From Thiobacillus sp. (GTDB lineage: Bacteria; Pseudomonadota; Gammaproteobacteria; Burkholderiales; Thiobacillaceae): a DNA stretch of 64,000 bases. Within the stretch, counting starts at the first letter, position 1. Each line of letters starts with the position of its first letter. The notes beneath the pieces were generated by a model, which worked only from the letters and a program-made list of their open reading frames with translations, had not been told where the DNA came from and did no database searches. This document shows, piece by piece, positions 1 to 8,983 of the stretch. The DNA lies in the NCBI RefSeq assembly GCF_018780105.1, contig NZ_JADMKC010000005.1, positions 142,482 to 206,481 on the forward strand. Reading direction: 5' to 3'. A program made the position numbers and the translations under genes.

Positions 1-1
1 A

Positions 2-373
2 CGCGCCGGCGATTTCCTGCGACAGGCGCCGAAAGACTTTGCGCTCTACAGCGGCGACGATGCCTCGGCGATGCCCTTCATGCTTTTGGGCGGGCATGGT
101 GTGATTTCGGTGACGGCCAACGTTGCACCGAAGCTGATGCATGAAATGTGCGTCGCCGCTTTCGCAGGGAACCTGGTGCGTGCGCGTGAACTCAATAACG
201 CGTTGCTGCCCCTGCATAACAAGCTGTTTGTCGAGGCCAATCCGATCCCGGTCAAGTGGGCCTGTGCGGAACTGGGATTGATACCCGCCGGTTTGCGCTT
301 GCCGCTTACCCCCTTGTCAGCCGGATTACACGAGACCCTGCGCAGCGCGATGCGTCACGCAGGGCTGCTCTGA
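2..373 (+). CDS. dapA: 4-hydroxy-tetrahydrodipicolinate synthase, C-terminal part (truncated by window start)
   Basis: Frame open from the window edge; ...[32 protein letters not shown]...[14 protein letters not shown] is a typical DapA C-terminus. Confidence 0.93.
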   Translation, partial: RAGDFLRQAPKDFALYSGDDASAMPFMLLGGHGVISVTANVAPKLMHEMCVAAFAGNLVRARELNNALLPLHNKLFVEANPIPVKWACAELGLIPAGLRLPLTPLSAGLHETLRSAMRHAGLL

Positions 374-393
374 GAATTTGCTTTAGGACTCTT

Positions 394-1503
394 ATGCGTT
401 TACTGCCCCTATTTTTGTTTGCCAGCTTGATCGTTTCGGGCTGCAGCATGGAATCGAAAAAAATCGATTACAAATCAGCCGAAAAGCTGCCCACCCTGGA
501 ACTGCCGCCCGACCTGACGGCGCCGACAGGCGACAACCGCTACACCATTCCCGATGCACCGGGAGGCGCTGCGACGCTGTCGACCTACAGCAAGGACCGC
601 AAGACCACGCCAGCCACTGCAGGGGCGCTGCTGCCGGCGCAGGACAAGGTGCGGATCGAAAAATCGGGTTCGCAGCGCTGGCTGGTGGTGCAGGCCACAC
701 CGGAGCAGGTGTGGCCGGTGGTCAAGGATTTCTGGCAGGAAAACGGCTTCATCATCAATCTGGAATCGCCCGAAACCGGCGTGATGGAAACCGATTGGGC
801 GGAAAACCGCGCCAAGATTCCGCAGGACGGGATCAGGAACCTGTTGGGCAAGGTGATGGAAGGCATGTATTCCACGCCCGAGCGCGACAAATTCCGCACC
901 CGCATCGAGGCCGGTGCGGGCGGGGCGGGGCTGCCCAGCACCGAGATCTACGTCAGTCATCGCGGCATGATGGAAATTTACACGACGGAGTTCAAGGATC
1001 AGACCAAGTGGCAGCCGCGCCCGCCCGATCCCGATCTCGAAGCTGAAATGCTGCGTCGTCTGATGGCGCGCTTCGGCGTCGCAGAACAACAGGCGGATGC
1101 CTTGCTGGCCAAGCAGCAGACGCCCGAGCAGGCGCGCATCGTCACGCAAGCCGGCGGATCGGTGCTGGAAATGGACGAAAGCTTCGATCGCGCCTGGCGT
1201 CGGGTCGGACTGTCGCTGGATCGGATCGGTTTCGCCGTGGAAGACCGCGACCGTTCCAAGGGCATCTATTTTGTACGCTACATTGACCCGGAAATCGACA
1301 ACGCCAGCAAGAAGGATGAAGGCTTTCTGAGCAGCCTGGCCTTCTGGAACAGCAAGAAGCTGCAAACCTCGCCGCAATTGCAGATCGTGGTCACCGAGAC
1401 GGGCGACAAGAGCCGCGTGACCGTAGCGCCAGCCGAGGGCAAGACGCTCGAGGCGGAGACGCGGAACCGCATCATCAAACTGCTGTACATGGATCTGAAG
1501 TGA
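394..1503 (+). CDS. bamC: Outer membrane protein assembly factor BamC (lipoprotein)
   Basis: MRLLPLFLFASLIVSGCS lipobox; follows dapA as in other proteobacteria; BamC-like two-domain length. Confidence 0.85.
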   Translation: MRLLPLFLFASLIVSGCSMESKKIDYKSAEKLPTLELPPDLTAPTGDNRYTIPDAPGGAATLSTYSKDRKTTPATAGALLPAQDKVRIEKSGSQRWLVVQATPEQVWPVVKDFWQENGFIINLESPETGVMETDWAENRAKIPQDGIRNLLGKVMEGMYSTPERDKFRTRIEAGAGGAGLPSTEIYVSHRGMMEIYTTEFKDQTKWQPRPPDPDLEAEMLRRLMARFGVAEQQADALLAKQQTPEQARIVTQAGGSVLEMDESFDRAWRRVGLSLDRIGFAVEDRDRSKGIYFVRYIDPEIDNASKKDEGFLSSLAFWNSKKLQTSPQLQIVVTETGDKSRVTVAPAEGKTLEAETRNRIIKLLYMDLK

Positions 1504-1519
1504 CGCGAAAGCCGGTGTG

Positions 1520-2278
1520 ATGCGGTTTGCCAGTCTCGGTAGCGGCAGCGATGGCAATGGCCTGGTGGTCGAGGCCGGTTCCACCCGGGTGTTGATGGAT
1601 TGTGGTTTCGGACTGGCCGACAGCATTGCACGGCTGGCACGGCTGAAGCTGGAAGTGTCGGATCTGGCGGGTATCGTGGTAACGCACGAGCATGGCGACC
1701 ATATCGGCGGCGTCGGGCGGCTGGCGCGCAAGCACCGCTTGCCGGTGTGGCTGACCGCGGGCACGCTGGCCATGGCGCAAGATCTCGACGGCGTGGCCGT
1801 GCAGGTTATCGACAGCCATGCGGCCTTTGCTGTCGACGACCTGGAAATCCAGCCCTACCCAGTGCCGCACGATGCGCGCGAGCCGGTGCAGTTCGTCTTT
1901 GGCGACGGTCAGCGCAGGCTTGGTGTGCTGACCGATGTGGGATGCAGTACACCACATATCGAGGCGACCTTGAGCGGCGTCGACGCGCTGGTGCTGGAAT
2001 GCAACCACGACGCGGCCATGCTGGACCAGGGGCCGTATCCCGCAGGGCTCAAGCGGCGGGTGGGCGGACGCTTCGGCCATCTGGAAAACGCGCAGTCGGC
2101 TGCCTTGCTGCACACGCTGCGCCACGACAAGTTGCAATGCGTGATGGCCGCGCATGTTTCGCGCACCAACAACACCGATGCGCTGGCGCGGCGTGCACTG
2201 GCCGAAGTGTTGAACTGCGCGGACGAGGAAGTGCGGGTCGCCTGCCAGACGGCGGGCTTTGACTGGATCTGTATTTAA
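1520..2278 (+). CDS. MBL fold metallo-hydrolase (YycJ/WalJ-like)
   Basis: MRFASLGSGSDGN...VVTHEHGDHIGG metallo-beta-lactamase motif. Confidence 0.88.
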   Translation: MRFASLGSGSDGNGLVVEAGSTRVLMDCGFGLADSIARLARLKLEVSDLAGIVVTHEHGDHIGGVGRLARKHRLPVWLTAGTLAMAQDLDGVAVQVIDSHAAFAVDDLEIQPYPVPHDAREPVQFVFGDGQRRLGVLTDVGCSTPHIEATLSGVDALVLECNHDAAMLDQGPYPAGLKRRVGGRFGHLENAQSAALLHTLRHDKLQCVMAAHVSRTNNTDALARRALAEVLNCADEEVRVACQTAGFDWICI

Positions 2279-2318
2279 GGCTGGGGGTGTTCCCTGCTGG
2301 AATTTTACTGGATGGACT

Positions 2319-3728
2319 TTGACCACTTTTGCTGAACTGGGACTTGCGCCCGACATCCTGCGTGCCCTCGACGACATGGGCTACGCCACGCCAACGCCGA
2401 TTCAGGAGCAGGTGATTCCGCTTGCGCTGCAGGGGGGCGACATTCTTGGTGCAGCGCAGACCGGAACCGGCAAGACGGCTGCTTTCGCGCTGCCCTTGCT
2501 GCAGCGCCTGCTGCCGTTTGCCAACAACGGCACCTCACCGGCCAAGCACCCGATTCGCGCCCTGATCCTGACCCCCACGCGCGAGTTGGCGATTCAGGTC
2601 GAGGAGAGCGTCAAGGCGTATTGCAAGCACATCCCGCTGCGCTCGCTGGTGGTTTACGGCGGGGTCAATATCAATACGCAGATTCCAATCCTGAAAACCG
2701 GCATCGAGATCCTGGTGGCGACGCCCGGCCGCCTGCTCGACCACGTGCAAAACAAGACCCTGATGCTGAACCAGGTGAACACCCTGGTACTCGACGAGGC
2801 AGATCGCATGCTCGATATGGGCTTCATGCCCGATCTCAAACGCATTGTTGCGCTGTTGCCAGTGCAGCGCGTGAACATGATGTTCTCGGCCACATTTCCG
2901 GAAGAAATCCGCAAGCTTGCCGACAGCATCCTCAACAATCCGACCTTCATCGAAGTGGCGCGCAACGCCACAGCGGTGAACGTGACGCAGGTAGTGCACC
3001 CGGTGCACCACGAGCGCAAGCGGCAATTGCTGACGCATCTGATCAAGACGCGCGACCTCAAGCAGGTGCTGGTGTTCACCGGTACCAAGCTGGGCTGCAA
3101 CCGGCTCGCCAACGAACTCAACAAGCTTGGCCTGCATGCGGACGCCATCCATGGCGACAAGACCCAGCAGGAACGCATCAAGGCGCTCGACGCGTTCAAG
3201 GCCGGTACGCTGCGCGTGCTGGTCGCCACCGACGTCGCCGCGCGTGGGATCGACATTGAAGCCCTGCCTTTTGTGGTGAATTATGATCTGCCGCACAGCG
3301 CCGAGGATTATGTGCACCGCATCGGCCGTACCGGCCGCGCGGGCGCCATGGGTGAGGCGATCTCGCTGGTGAGCGAATCGGAAACGCGCTATCTGAGGGA
3401 TATCGAAAAGTTGATCGGCTCGCCGCTGGCAACCACTATCGTTCCCGGTTTCGAGCCGGGAGCAGCCGATGTGCCCGCGTATCAGCCGCGTTCGCCGCGT
3501 CCTGAGCGCGCAGTGGAGCCCGTAGTCGAACGACCGATCGAGCGCGCCCCCGAGCAACGCAGTGCGCCGCGCAGCAAGCCCGCCGCATCGCGCGATAGCT
3601 TGTTCGATGCGCCCTATGTTCCGGGCACGGCAGCAACTGTCGCGCCGGTGGCAAACCGTCAGCCGCCCAAGAAGCAGGTGGCGGCCTTGTTCCGTAGTCC
3701 GGTCAAACCTGAATCTGCCGAGCAATGA
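2319..3728 (+). CDS. rhlE: DEAD-box ATP-dependent RNA helicase, RhlE-like (probable TTG start; ORF extends to 2259)
   Basis: AQTGTGKTAAFALP, PTRELAIQ, VLDEADRMLDMGF, SATF, HRIGRTGRAG motifs. Confidence 0.9.
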   Translation: MTTFAELGLAPDILRALDDMGYATPTPIQEQVIPLALQGGDILGAAQTGTGKTAAFALPLLQRLLPFANNGTSPAKHPIRALILTPTRELAIQVEESVKAYCKHIPLRSLVVYGGVNINTQIPILKTGIEILVATPGRLLDHVQNKTLMLNQVNTLVLDEADRMLDMGFMPDLKRIVALLPVQRVNMMFSATFPEEIRKLADSILNNPTFIEVARNATAVNVTQVVHPVHHERKRQLLTHLIKTRDLKQVLVFTGTKLGCNRLANELNKLGLHADAIHGDKTQQERIKALDAFKAGTLRVLVATDVAARGIDIEALPFVVNYDLPHSAEDYVHRIGRTGRAGAMGEAISLVSESETRYLRDIEKLIGSPLATTIVPGFEPGAADVPAYQPRSPRPERAVEPVVERPIERAPEQRSAPRSKPAASRDSLFDAPYVPGTAATVAPVANRQPPKKQVAALFRSPVKPESAEQ

Positions 3729-4069
3729 GCTGGGAAATCATCCTGTTGGTCGGCTCAGGCGCAGTGGCCTGGTACTGGTATGACGGGATGAACGTGCGCG
3801 AACAGGCTGTTGCCGTAGGGCGTCGCGCCTGCAGCGAGGGCAAACTGCAGTTTCTCGATGACAGTGTCGCCCTGAGCCGCACCCGTTTTGCCCGCAACAG
3901 CCTCGGCCAGCTGCAATTCCTGCGCGACTACCGTTTCGAGTTTTCGGACACGGGCAACAACCGCCGTCCCGGTGTGGTGCGCATGCTGGGGAACCGCGTC
4001 GAATGGGTGAGCCTGGATGGGGAGTGGCAGCCGGGGCAAACCGCCAGCGTTACCCGCCTGCCCGACTGA
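3725..4069 (+). CDS. DUF3301-like small membrane-anchored protein
   Basis: N-terminal TM followed by conserved-looking RR..C...LQFLDDSVAL..R; family assignment from memory. Confidence 0.65.
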   Translation: MSWEIILLVGSGAVAWYWYDGMNVREQAVAVGRRACSEGKLQFLDDSVALSRTRFARNSLGQLQFLRDYRFEFSDTGNNRRPGVVRMLGNRVEWVSLDGEWQPGQTASVTRLPD

Positions 4070-4075
4070 CTCGCC

Positions 4076-5011
4076 TCACTGCTGTTCGATCTCCAGCACG
4101 GCCAGGCTGATCTGCTTGCCGACCGCATCATCGAAGCCGTTCCATTTCTGGTAAACGGCCAGTTTCCTGACCACATCCGGTTTCATTTCGAAGTCGCTCT
4201 TGCCGGCATCGTATTCAACCCTGACCGCATCGAGCAGCGCCTGGAAGTAATCGCGCTGGGCTTTCAGTATGGCGGGCTTGCCGGGATTACCGTGCCCCGG
4301 GACCACCACTTTGACGGGCAAATCCAGCACCCGCTCGATCGCCTTGATGTTACCGCTGAAGGTGCCGTCGTCCATGCGCGCAACGCGCTGGTTGAGCACG
4401 TTGTCGCCGGTGAACAGCACGCCGTTGTCGATCTCGATCATGATGTCGGTCTTGCTGTGGGCGTCGTTGGACGAGTAGATCCTGAACGTGCGGTTGCCGT
4501 GTTTCCTGACCATGCCGTCGGTGGTGGCGACCGTGGGAATCACGGCCTGGGTGCCGTCGGTATAGCCCTTGGTCAGGCTGCTCATCAGGTTGACCCAGTT
4601 GGCTGCTTCGCCGGCGTGAGCTTTGGCGATCATGTCGGGATGCGCGATCAGCACGGCTTTGGGCCAGGCTTCGAGGATGGCCTGATTGCCCAGCCAGTGG
4701 TCGCCGTGCACATGGGTGTTGTACACGGCCGTAACGGGCAACCGGGTGGTTTTCTGGATCGCTTTCACCACCATGCGCCCGGCCTGAACGCTGGAACCGG
4801 GATCGATGACGATGACCTGGTCGCCGGCGATGATCCAGGCGGGATTGTTCATGAAACTCTGATTCTCGACCGAAGGCTCGCCCAGCGGACCGGTAATGAC
4901 CCAGGTGTCGGGCGCGACCTGTTTGGCCGGGTGGGGTTTGACGCTATCGGTGGGGCCGGCGTGGGCGCTGAGGGCGAGGCTGGCGGCGAAGAGGAGGGCA
5001 GTCAGGCGCAT
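4076..5011 (-). CDS. Secreted MBL fold metallo-hydrolase
   Basis: Signal peptide MRLTALLFAASLALSAHA; NTHVHGDHWLGN motif, PGHG motif. Confidence 0.82.
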   Translation of the reverse strand: MRLTALLFAASLALSAHAGPTDSVKPHPAKQVAPDTWVITGPLGEPSVENQSFMNNPAWIIAGDQVIVIDPGSSVQAGRMVVKAIQKTTRLPVTAVYNTHVHGDHWLGNQAILEAWPKAVLIAHPDMIAKAHAGEAANWVNLMSSLTKGYTDGTQAVIPTVATTDGMVRKHGNRTFRIYSSNDAHSKTDIMIEIDNGVLFTGDNVLNQRVARMDDGTFSGNIKAIERVLDLPVKVVVPGHGNPGKPAILKAQRDYFQALLDAVRVEYDAGKSDFEMKPDVVRKLAVYQKWNGFDDAVGKQISLAVLEIEQQ

Positions 5012-5097
5012 GGCAAACTCCAGGTTGTGATGTGTTGCTAGATTAGTGTGGAGGGGACGATCGGGCGATGGTACGAAAGGCTGGCCCGGTCAAACCG

Positions 5098-5802
5098 CTA
5101 CCACCACTTTTCGAAAATGATCCGGCTCATCGGTACGCCCAGCCCATGCAGCAGCGTGCTCATGTCTTCGACCATGCCCTTGGGGCCGCACAAGTAATAC
5201 AACGTGTCGTCCGGTACGTCGAGCGCATGCAGCTTGACCGGGTCGATGCGGCCGGTGAGGCCATGCCAGTGCGGGTCGGGCTGGGTGACGGTGATGCTGA
5301 GATGCAGGTTGTCGTGAGTGTGGGCGGCCTGCTCGAGTTCGTCGCGAAACAGGATCTCGCTGCTGTCCGACACGCTGTAGACCAGATGCGCCCGGGTGGT
5401 CAGCCTGGCATCGCGTACGTGGCGGAAGATCGAGAGCAGCGGGGTGATTCCGACGCCGCCGCCGATCAGCACCACGTTGTCGCTCATTTCCGGCAGGTAA
5501 ACGAAGGGCCCCTGCGCCTGCGAAACTTTGACCGGGTCGCCGACGCGCGCCTTTTCGTGCACCCAGCGTGCCACGGGGTGGCGTGCGCTGGCCTTGATCG
5601 CCAGTTCGATGCTGCCCTGATGCAGGGGCGAGGTGGTGATGGAGTAGCCGGCCGTGTGGACGTTGCCATCAACCGAGATGCTCAGATCCACCCATTGCCC
5701 CGGCAGAAAGCGGAAGCCGGCGTCGGGGATGGCCAGCTGTAGCGCATGAATGCTGGGCGTGGCGGGGGAGATCGCCGTGATGCGGGCGTCAAAAATATGC
5801 AA
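5098..5802 (-). CDS. FAD-binding oxidoreductase (ferredoxin-NADP reductase-like)
   Basis: RFLPGQWVDLS, GYSITTSP, LIGGGVGITPLLSI, YLCGPKGMVEDM motifs. Confidence 0.85.
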   Translation of the reverse strand: MHIFDARITAISPATPSIHALQLAIPDAGFRFLPGQWVDLSISVDGNVHTAGYSITTSPLHQGSIELAIKASARHPVARWVHEKARVGDPVKVSQAQGPFVYLPEMSDNVVLIGGGVGITPLLSIFRHVRDARLTTRAHLVYSVSDSSEILFRDELEQAAHTHDNLHLSITVTQPDPHWHGLTGRIDPVKLHALDVPDDTLYYLCGPKGMVEDMSTLLHGLGVPMSRIIFEKWW

Positions 5803-5805
5803 GGT

Positions 5806-6222
5806 TCAGTCCTGTTTCGGCGTCGGGTGTTCGGCTTCAAAATTCAGCGAGGCCGAGTTGATGCAATAGCGCATGCCGGTGGGTGCGGGGCCGTCCGGGA
5901 AAACATGGCCGAGATGCGATCCGCAGCGGCGGCACAAGGCCTCGGTGCGCGTCATGCCGTGGCTGGCGTCTGTTTTTTCCGCTACCGCGTCGGCGTTGAT
6001 CGCCTGGTAAAAGCTCGGCCAGCCGGTGCCGGAATCAAATTTGGTGCCGGAGGCAAAGAGCGGCTCGCCGCAGGCGGCGCAACGGTATTCTCCGGCCGCG
6101 TGGTTGTTCCAGTACTGGCCGGTAAAAGCGCGTTCGGTGCCATGCTCACGCAGAATGCGGTATTGCTCGGGGCTCAGTTCGGCGCGCCATTCGGCGTCGG
6201 ATTTAGTTTTATCGAAAGTCAT
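5806..6222 (-). CDS. msrB: Peptide-methionine (R)-S-oxide reductase
   Basis: [26 protein letters not shown]...[12 protein letters not shown]...RYCINSASL. Confidence 0.95.
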   Translation of the reverse strand: MTFDKTKSDAEWRAELSPEQYRILREHGTERAFTGQYWNNHAAGEYRCAACGEPLFASGTKFDSGTGWPSFYQAINADAVAEKTDASHGMTRTEALCRRCGSHLGHVFPDGPAPTGMRYCINSASLNFEAEHPTPKQD

Positions 6223-6353
6223 GTCAGTCTCCTGCTGTGGCGGAAGTTTACCTCTTGAGGCAGGCCGCATGCCGCTTTATCCCTATGCCAGGAATGGATG
6301 TTTGTTGCGCGGTTGACAGCGTCATTGCGTCGGGTCTATTCTTCGTTCAGGTA

Positions 6354-6368
6354 TTAGACTTAGTCTAA
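6354..6368. promoter_or_regulatory. TTAGACTTAGTCTAA perfect palindrome upstream of rubrerythrin (candidate PerR/Irr-like operator)
   Basis: 6+3+6 dyad; half-sites TTAGA/TCTAA spaced by 5 as in Fur-superfamily PerR/Irr boxes. Confidence 0.55.
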
Positions 6369-6477
6369 AAACCATCCATCCTCAACTGGGGAACCAGTCA
6401 GGGGATGAGCATTTCAGGGCTGAAAAGCATCTGCTTCAGGCATCTCAACCAAGCACATCAATCAAGGAGATAGGGTT

Positions 6478-6897
6478 ATGCAACTTAAGGGCTCAAAAAC
6501 TGAAGATCATCTGAAAGCCGCTTTCGCGGGCGAATCACAGGCCAATCGCCGTTACCTTTACTTCGCAGCAAAAGCTGACGTGGAAGGCTATAACGATGTC
6601 GCTTCGGTATTCCGTTCCACGGCTGAAGGTGAAACCGGCCACGCGCACGGCCACCTGGAATACCTGGAAAAATGCGGCGATCCCGCTACCGGCATGGCTT
6701 TTGGCCCCACCGCCGACAACCTGAAGACCGCGATCGCAGGCGAAACGCACGAGTACACCGACATGTATCCGGGCATGGCCAAGGATGCACGTGCCGAAGG
6801 TTTCGACGAAATCGCCGACTGGTTCGAGACGCTGGCCAAGGCCGAGCGTTCGCACGCCAACAAGTTCCAGAAAACGCTGGACACTCTGGGCGCGTAA
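6478..6897 (+). CDS. Rubrerythrin
   Basis: [27 protein letters not shown]...[15 protein letters not shown]...[14 protein letters not shown] diiron motifs; lacks the C-terminal rubredoxin domain. Confidence 0.93.
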   Translation: MQLKGSKTEDHLKAAFAGESQANRRYLYFAAKADVEGYNDVASVFRSTAEGETGHAHGHLEYLEKCGDPATGMAFGPTADNLKTAIAGETHEYTDMYPGMAKDARAEGFDEIADWFETLAKAERSHANKFQKTLDTLGA

Positions 6898-6909
6898 TTC
6901 TGTCCACGC

Positions 6910-6940
6910 AAAAAGCGGGTCGGATTCGGCCCGCTTTTTT
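6910..6940 (+). terminator. Rho-independent terminator after rubrerythrin
   Basis: AAAAAGCGGGtcggattcggCCCGCTTTTTT. Confidence 0.85.
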
Positions 6941-6988
6941 AATTCCGGAAATTGAAAGCCACCCCGCAAAAATGACACAGGAGTTCGC

Positions 6989-8320
6989 ATGAGCACTCGA
7001 GAAGGCAACCTCGAAGCCCCCACCCGTCACCCGCTCAACTGGAAAGCTCCGGATTTCTATGACGAAGGGAAGCTCAATCACGAGCTGGAGCGTGTTTTTG
7101 ACGCCTGTCATGGCTGCCGTCGTTGCGTGTCGCTGTGTACCGCGTTCCCGACACTGTTCGATCTGGTGGACAACTCCTCGACACAGGAAGTGGATGGCGT
7201 CGCCAAGGCCGACTATGCGAAGGTGGTGGACGAGTGCTACCTGTGCGATCTCTGTTACATGACCAAATGCCCCTACGTGCCGCCGCATCCGTGGAACATT
7301 GATTTTCCGCACCTGATGCTGCGTGCCAAGGCGCTCAAATTCAAGCAAGGCGGCACGACATTCCGCGACAAGCTGCTGTCCAGTACCGATGCGATGGGCA
7401 AGCTCGCTTCGATTCCCGTCGTCGTGCAGGCAGTCAATGCCAGCCTGAAGAGCAAACCGATCCGCAAGATGGTCGCTAGCGTGCTGCACATTCATCCCGA
7501 CCGCCAGCTGCCCGAATACGACAGCGAAAAATTCCGTTCCACTGCCAAACCGCGCAGTGATTTCGCGGTCAAGCCCGGGGCGAAAACGCCTGGCAAAGTG
7601 GCGATCTACGCGACCTGCTATGTGAATTACAACGAGCCCGACATCGGCCATGATTTGCTGAAACTGCTGGCGCACAACGAAATTCCCGCCGTGCTGGTGG
7701 ATAAGGAAGCCTGTTGTGGCATGCCCAAACTCGAGCTGGGCGATCTTGACGCAGTGCAGAAACTGAAAGAAATCAACATTCCGCATCTGGCGAAACTGGC
7801 GCATGAGGGCTATGCGATCCTGGCCGCTGTGCCGTCCTGCACCTTGATGTACAAGCAGGAGCTGCCGCTGATGTTCCCCGATGACGCCGATGTGCTGGCC
7901 GTCAGGGACGCGATGTGGGATCCCTTCGAATACCTGATGGCGCGCAATGTCGACGGACTGTTGAAGACCGATTTCAACTCGCCGCTCGGCAAGGTTGCCT
8001 ATCACGTGCCCTGCCACCAGCGGGTGCAGAACATCGGCAACAAGACGCGCGACGCCCTGCAACTGGCGGGCGCCAAGGTAACGATGGTCGAGCGCTGTTC
8101 GGGCCACGACGGCACCTGGGGCGTGAAATCGGAGTATTTCGACAAGTCGATGAAAATTGGCAAGCCGGTGTTCCGCCAGATGGCCGAGCCGCAACCTGAT
8201 TACGTCAGCTCGGACTGTGCGATTGCCGCGCGCCACATCCTGCAGGGAATGGGCGAGAGCGCCACCGCCGAAAAGCGGCACCCGATCACGCTGTTGCGCA
8301 TTGCATACGGCCTCGAATAA
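6989..8320 (+). CDS. Heterodisulfide reductase-related / GlpC-like Fe-S oxidoreductase
   Basis: CHGCRRCVSLC and CYLCDLCYMTKCPYVPP 4Fe-4S motifs; CCG-type domains (EACCGMPKLELG). Confidence 0.87.
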   Translation: MSTREGNLEAPTRHPLNWKAPDFYDEGKLNHELERVFDACHGCRRCVSLCTAFPTLFDLVDNSSTQEVDGVAKADYAKVVDECYLCDLCYMTKCPYVPPHPWNIDFPHLMLRAKALKFKQGGTTFRDKLLSSTDAMGKLASIPVVVQAVNASLKSKPIRKMVASVLHIHPDRQLPEYDSEKFRSTAKPRSDFAVKPGAKTPGKVAIYATCYVNYNEPDIGHDLLKLLAHNEIPAVLVDKEACCGMPKLELGDLDAVQKLKEINIPHLAKLAHEGYAILAAVPSCTLMYKQELPLMFPDDADVLAVRDAMWDPFEYLMARNVDGLLKTDFNSPLGKVAYHVPCHQRVQNIGNKTRDALQLAGAKVTMVERCSGHDGTWGVKSEYFDKSMKIGKPVFRQMAEPQPDYVSSDCAIAARHILQGMGESATAEKRHPITLLRIAYGLE

Positions 8321-8342
8321 TCCGTTGAGTCAGGAGAAGAAC

Positions 8343-8927
8343 ATGCCCCAGATTACCCGTGACAGCCTGATGAGCCTGGAAAGCTATGCCAAGGTTCGTC
8401 CGGCCTATCGCAGCGAGATGATCGCGCACAAGAAAAACCGCTCTGTGGCGTTGGGCGGGCACGTGACGCTGATTTTCGAAGACGAGAAAACCATGCGTTA
8501 CCAGATTCAGGAAATGCTGCGCGCCGAGCGAACCTTCGAAGACGCGGGTATCCAGGACGAACTGGATGCCTACAACCCGCTGATTCCGGATGGCAGCAAC
8601 TGGAAGGCGACCATGATGATCGAGTACCCCGATCCGGACGAGCGCCAGCTCGCCCTCGGGAAACTGAAGGGGATCGAGGACAGGGTGTGGGTTCAGGTGG
8701 CGGATCAGCCGCGGGTCTACGCCATCGCGGACGAAGACATGGAACGCGAGAACGCGGAGAAAACGTCGGCGGTGCACTTCTTGCGTTTTGAGCTCGATGC
8801 CACCTCGGCCGCGGCAGCCAAGTCGGGCGCGGCCATCCGCATGGGGATAGACCTCGTTGCCTATCCGGTGGAAGCAATCACCCTGGCAGAGAACGCGCGT
8901 GCTGCGCTGGTGGCCGATCTGGCCTAA
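8343..8927 (+). CDS. DUF3501 family protein
   Basis: Length, sequence character and position after rubrerythrin and the Hdr-like gene. Confidence 0.78.
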   Translation: MPQITRDSLMSLESYAKVRPAYRSEMIAHKKNRSVALGGHVTLIFEDEKTMRYQIQEMLRAERTFEDAGIQDELDAYNPLIPDGSNWKATMMIEYPDPDERQLALGKLKGIEDRVWVQVADQPRVYAIADEDMERENAEKTSAVHFLRFELDATSAAAAKSGAAIRMGIDLVAYPVEAITLAENARAALVADLA

Positions 8928-8936
8928 ATTCAAAGC

Positions 8937-8970
8937 AGGCGCGTAAACCCCAAACCTGGCGCCTTTTATT
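8937..8970 (+). terminator. Weak terminator-like hairpin
   Basis: AGGCGC...GCGCCTTTTATT, 6 bp stem with large loop. Confidence 0.35.
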
Positions 8971-8983
8971 CCGGGAGGGCGCG

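Noticed and set aside
6686-8281. 531-aa minus-strand ORF opposite the Hdr-like gene
   Set aside because: Antisense to a clear Fe-S protein with two CxxCxxC motifs; no recognisable domain.
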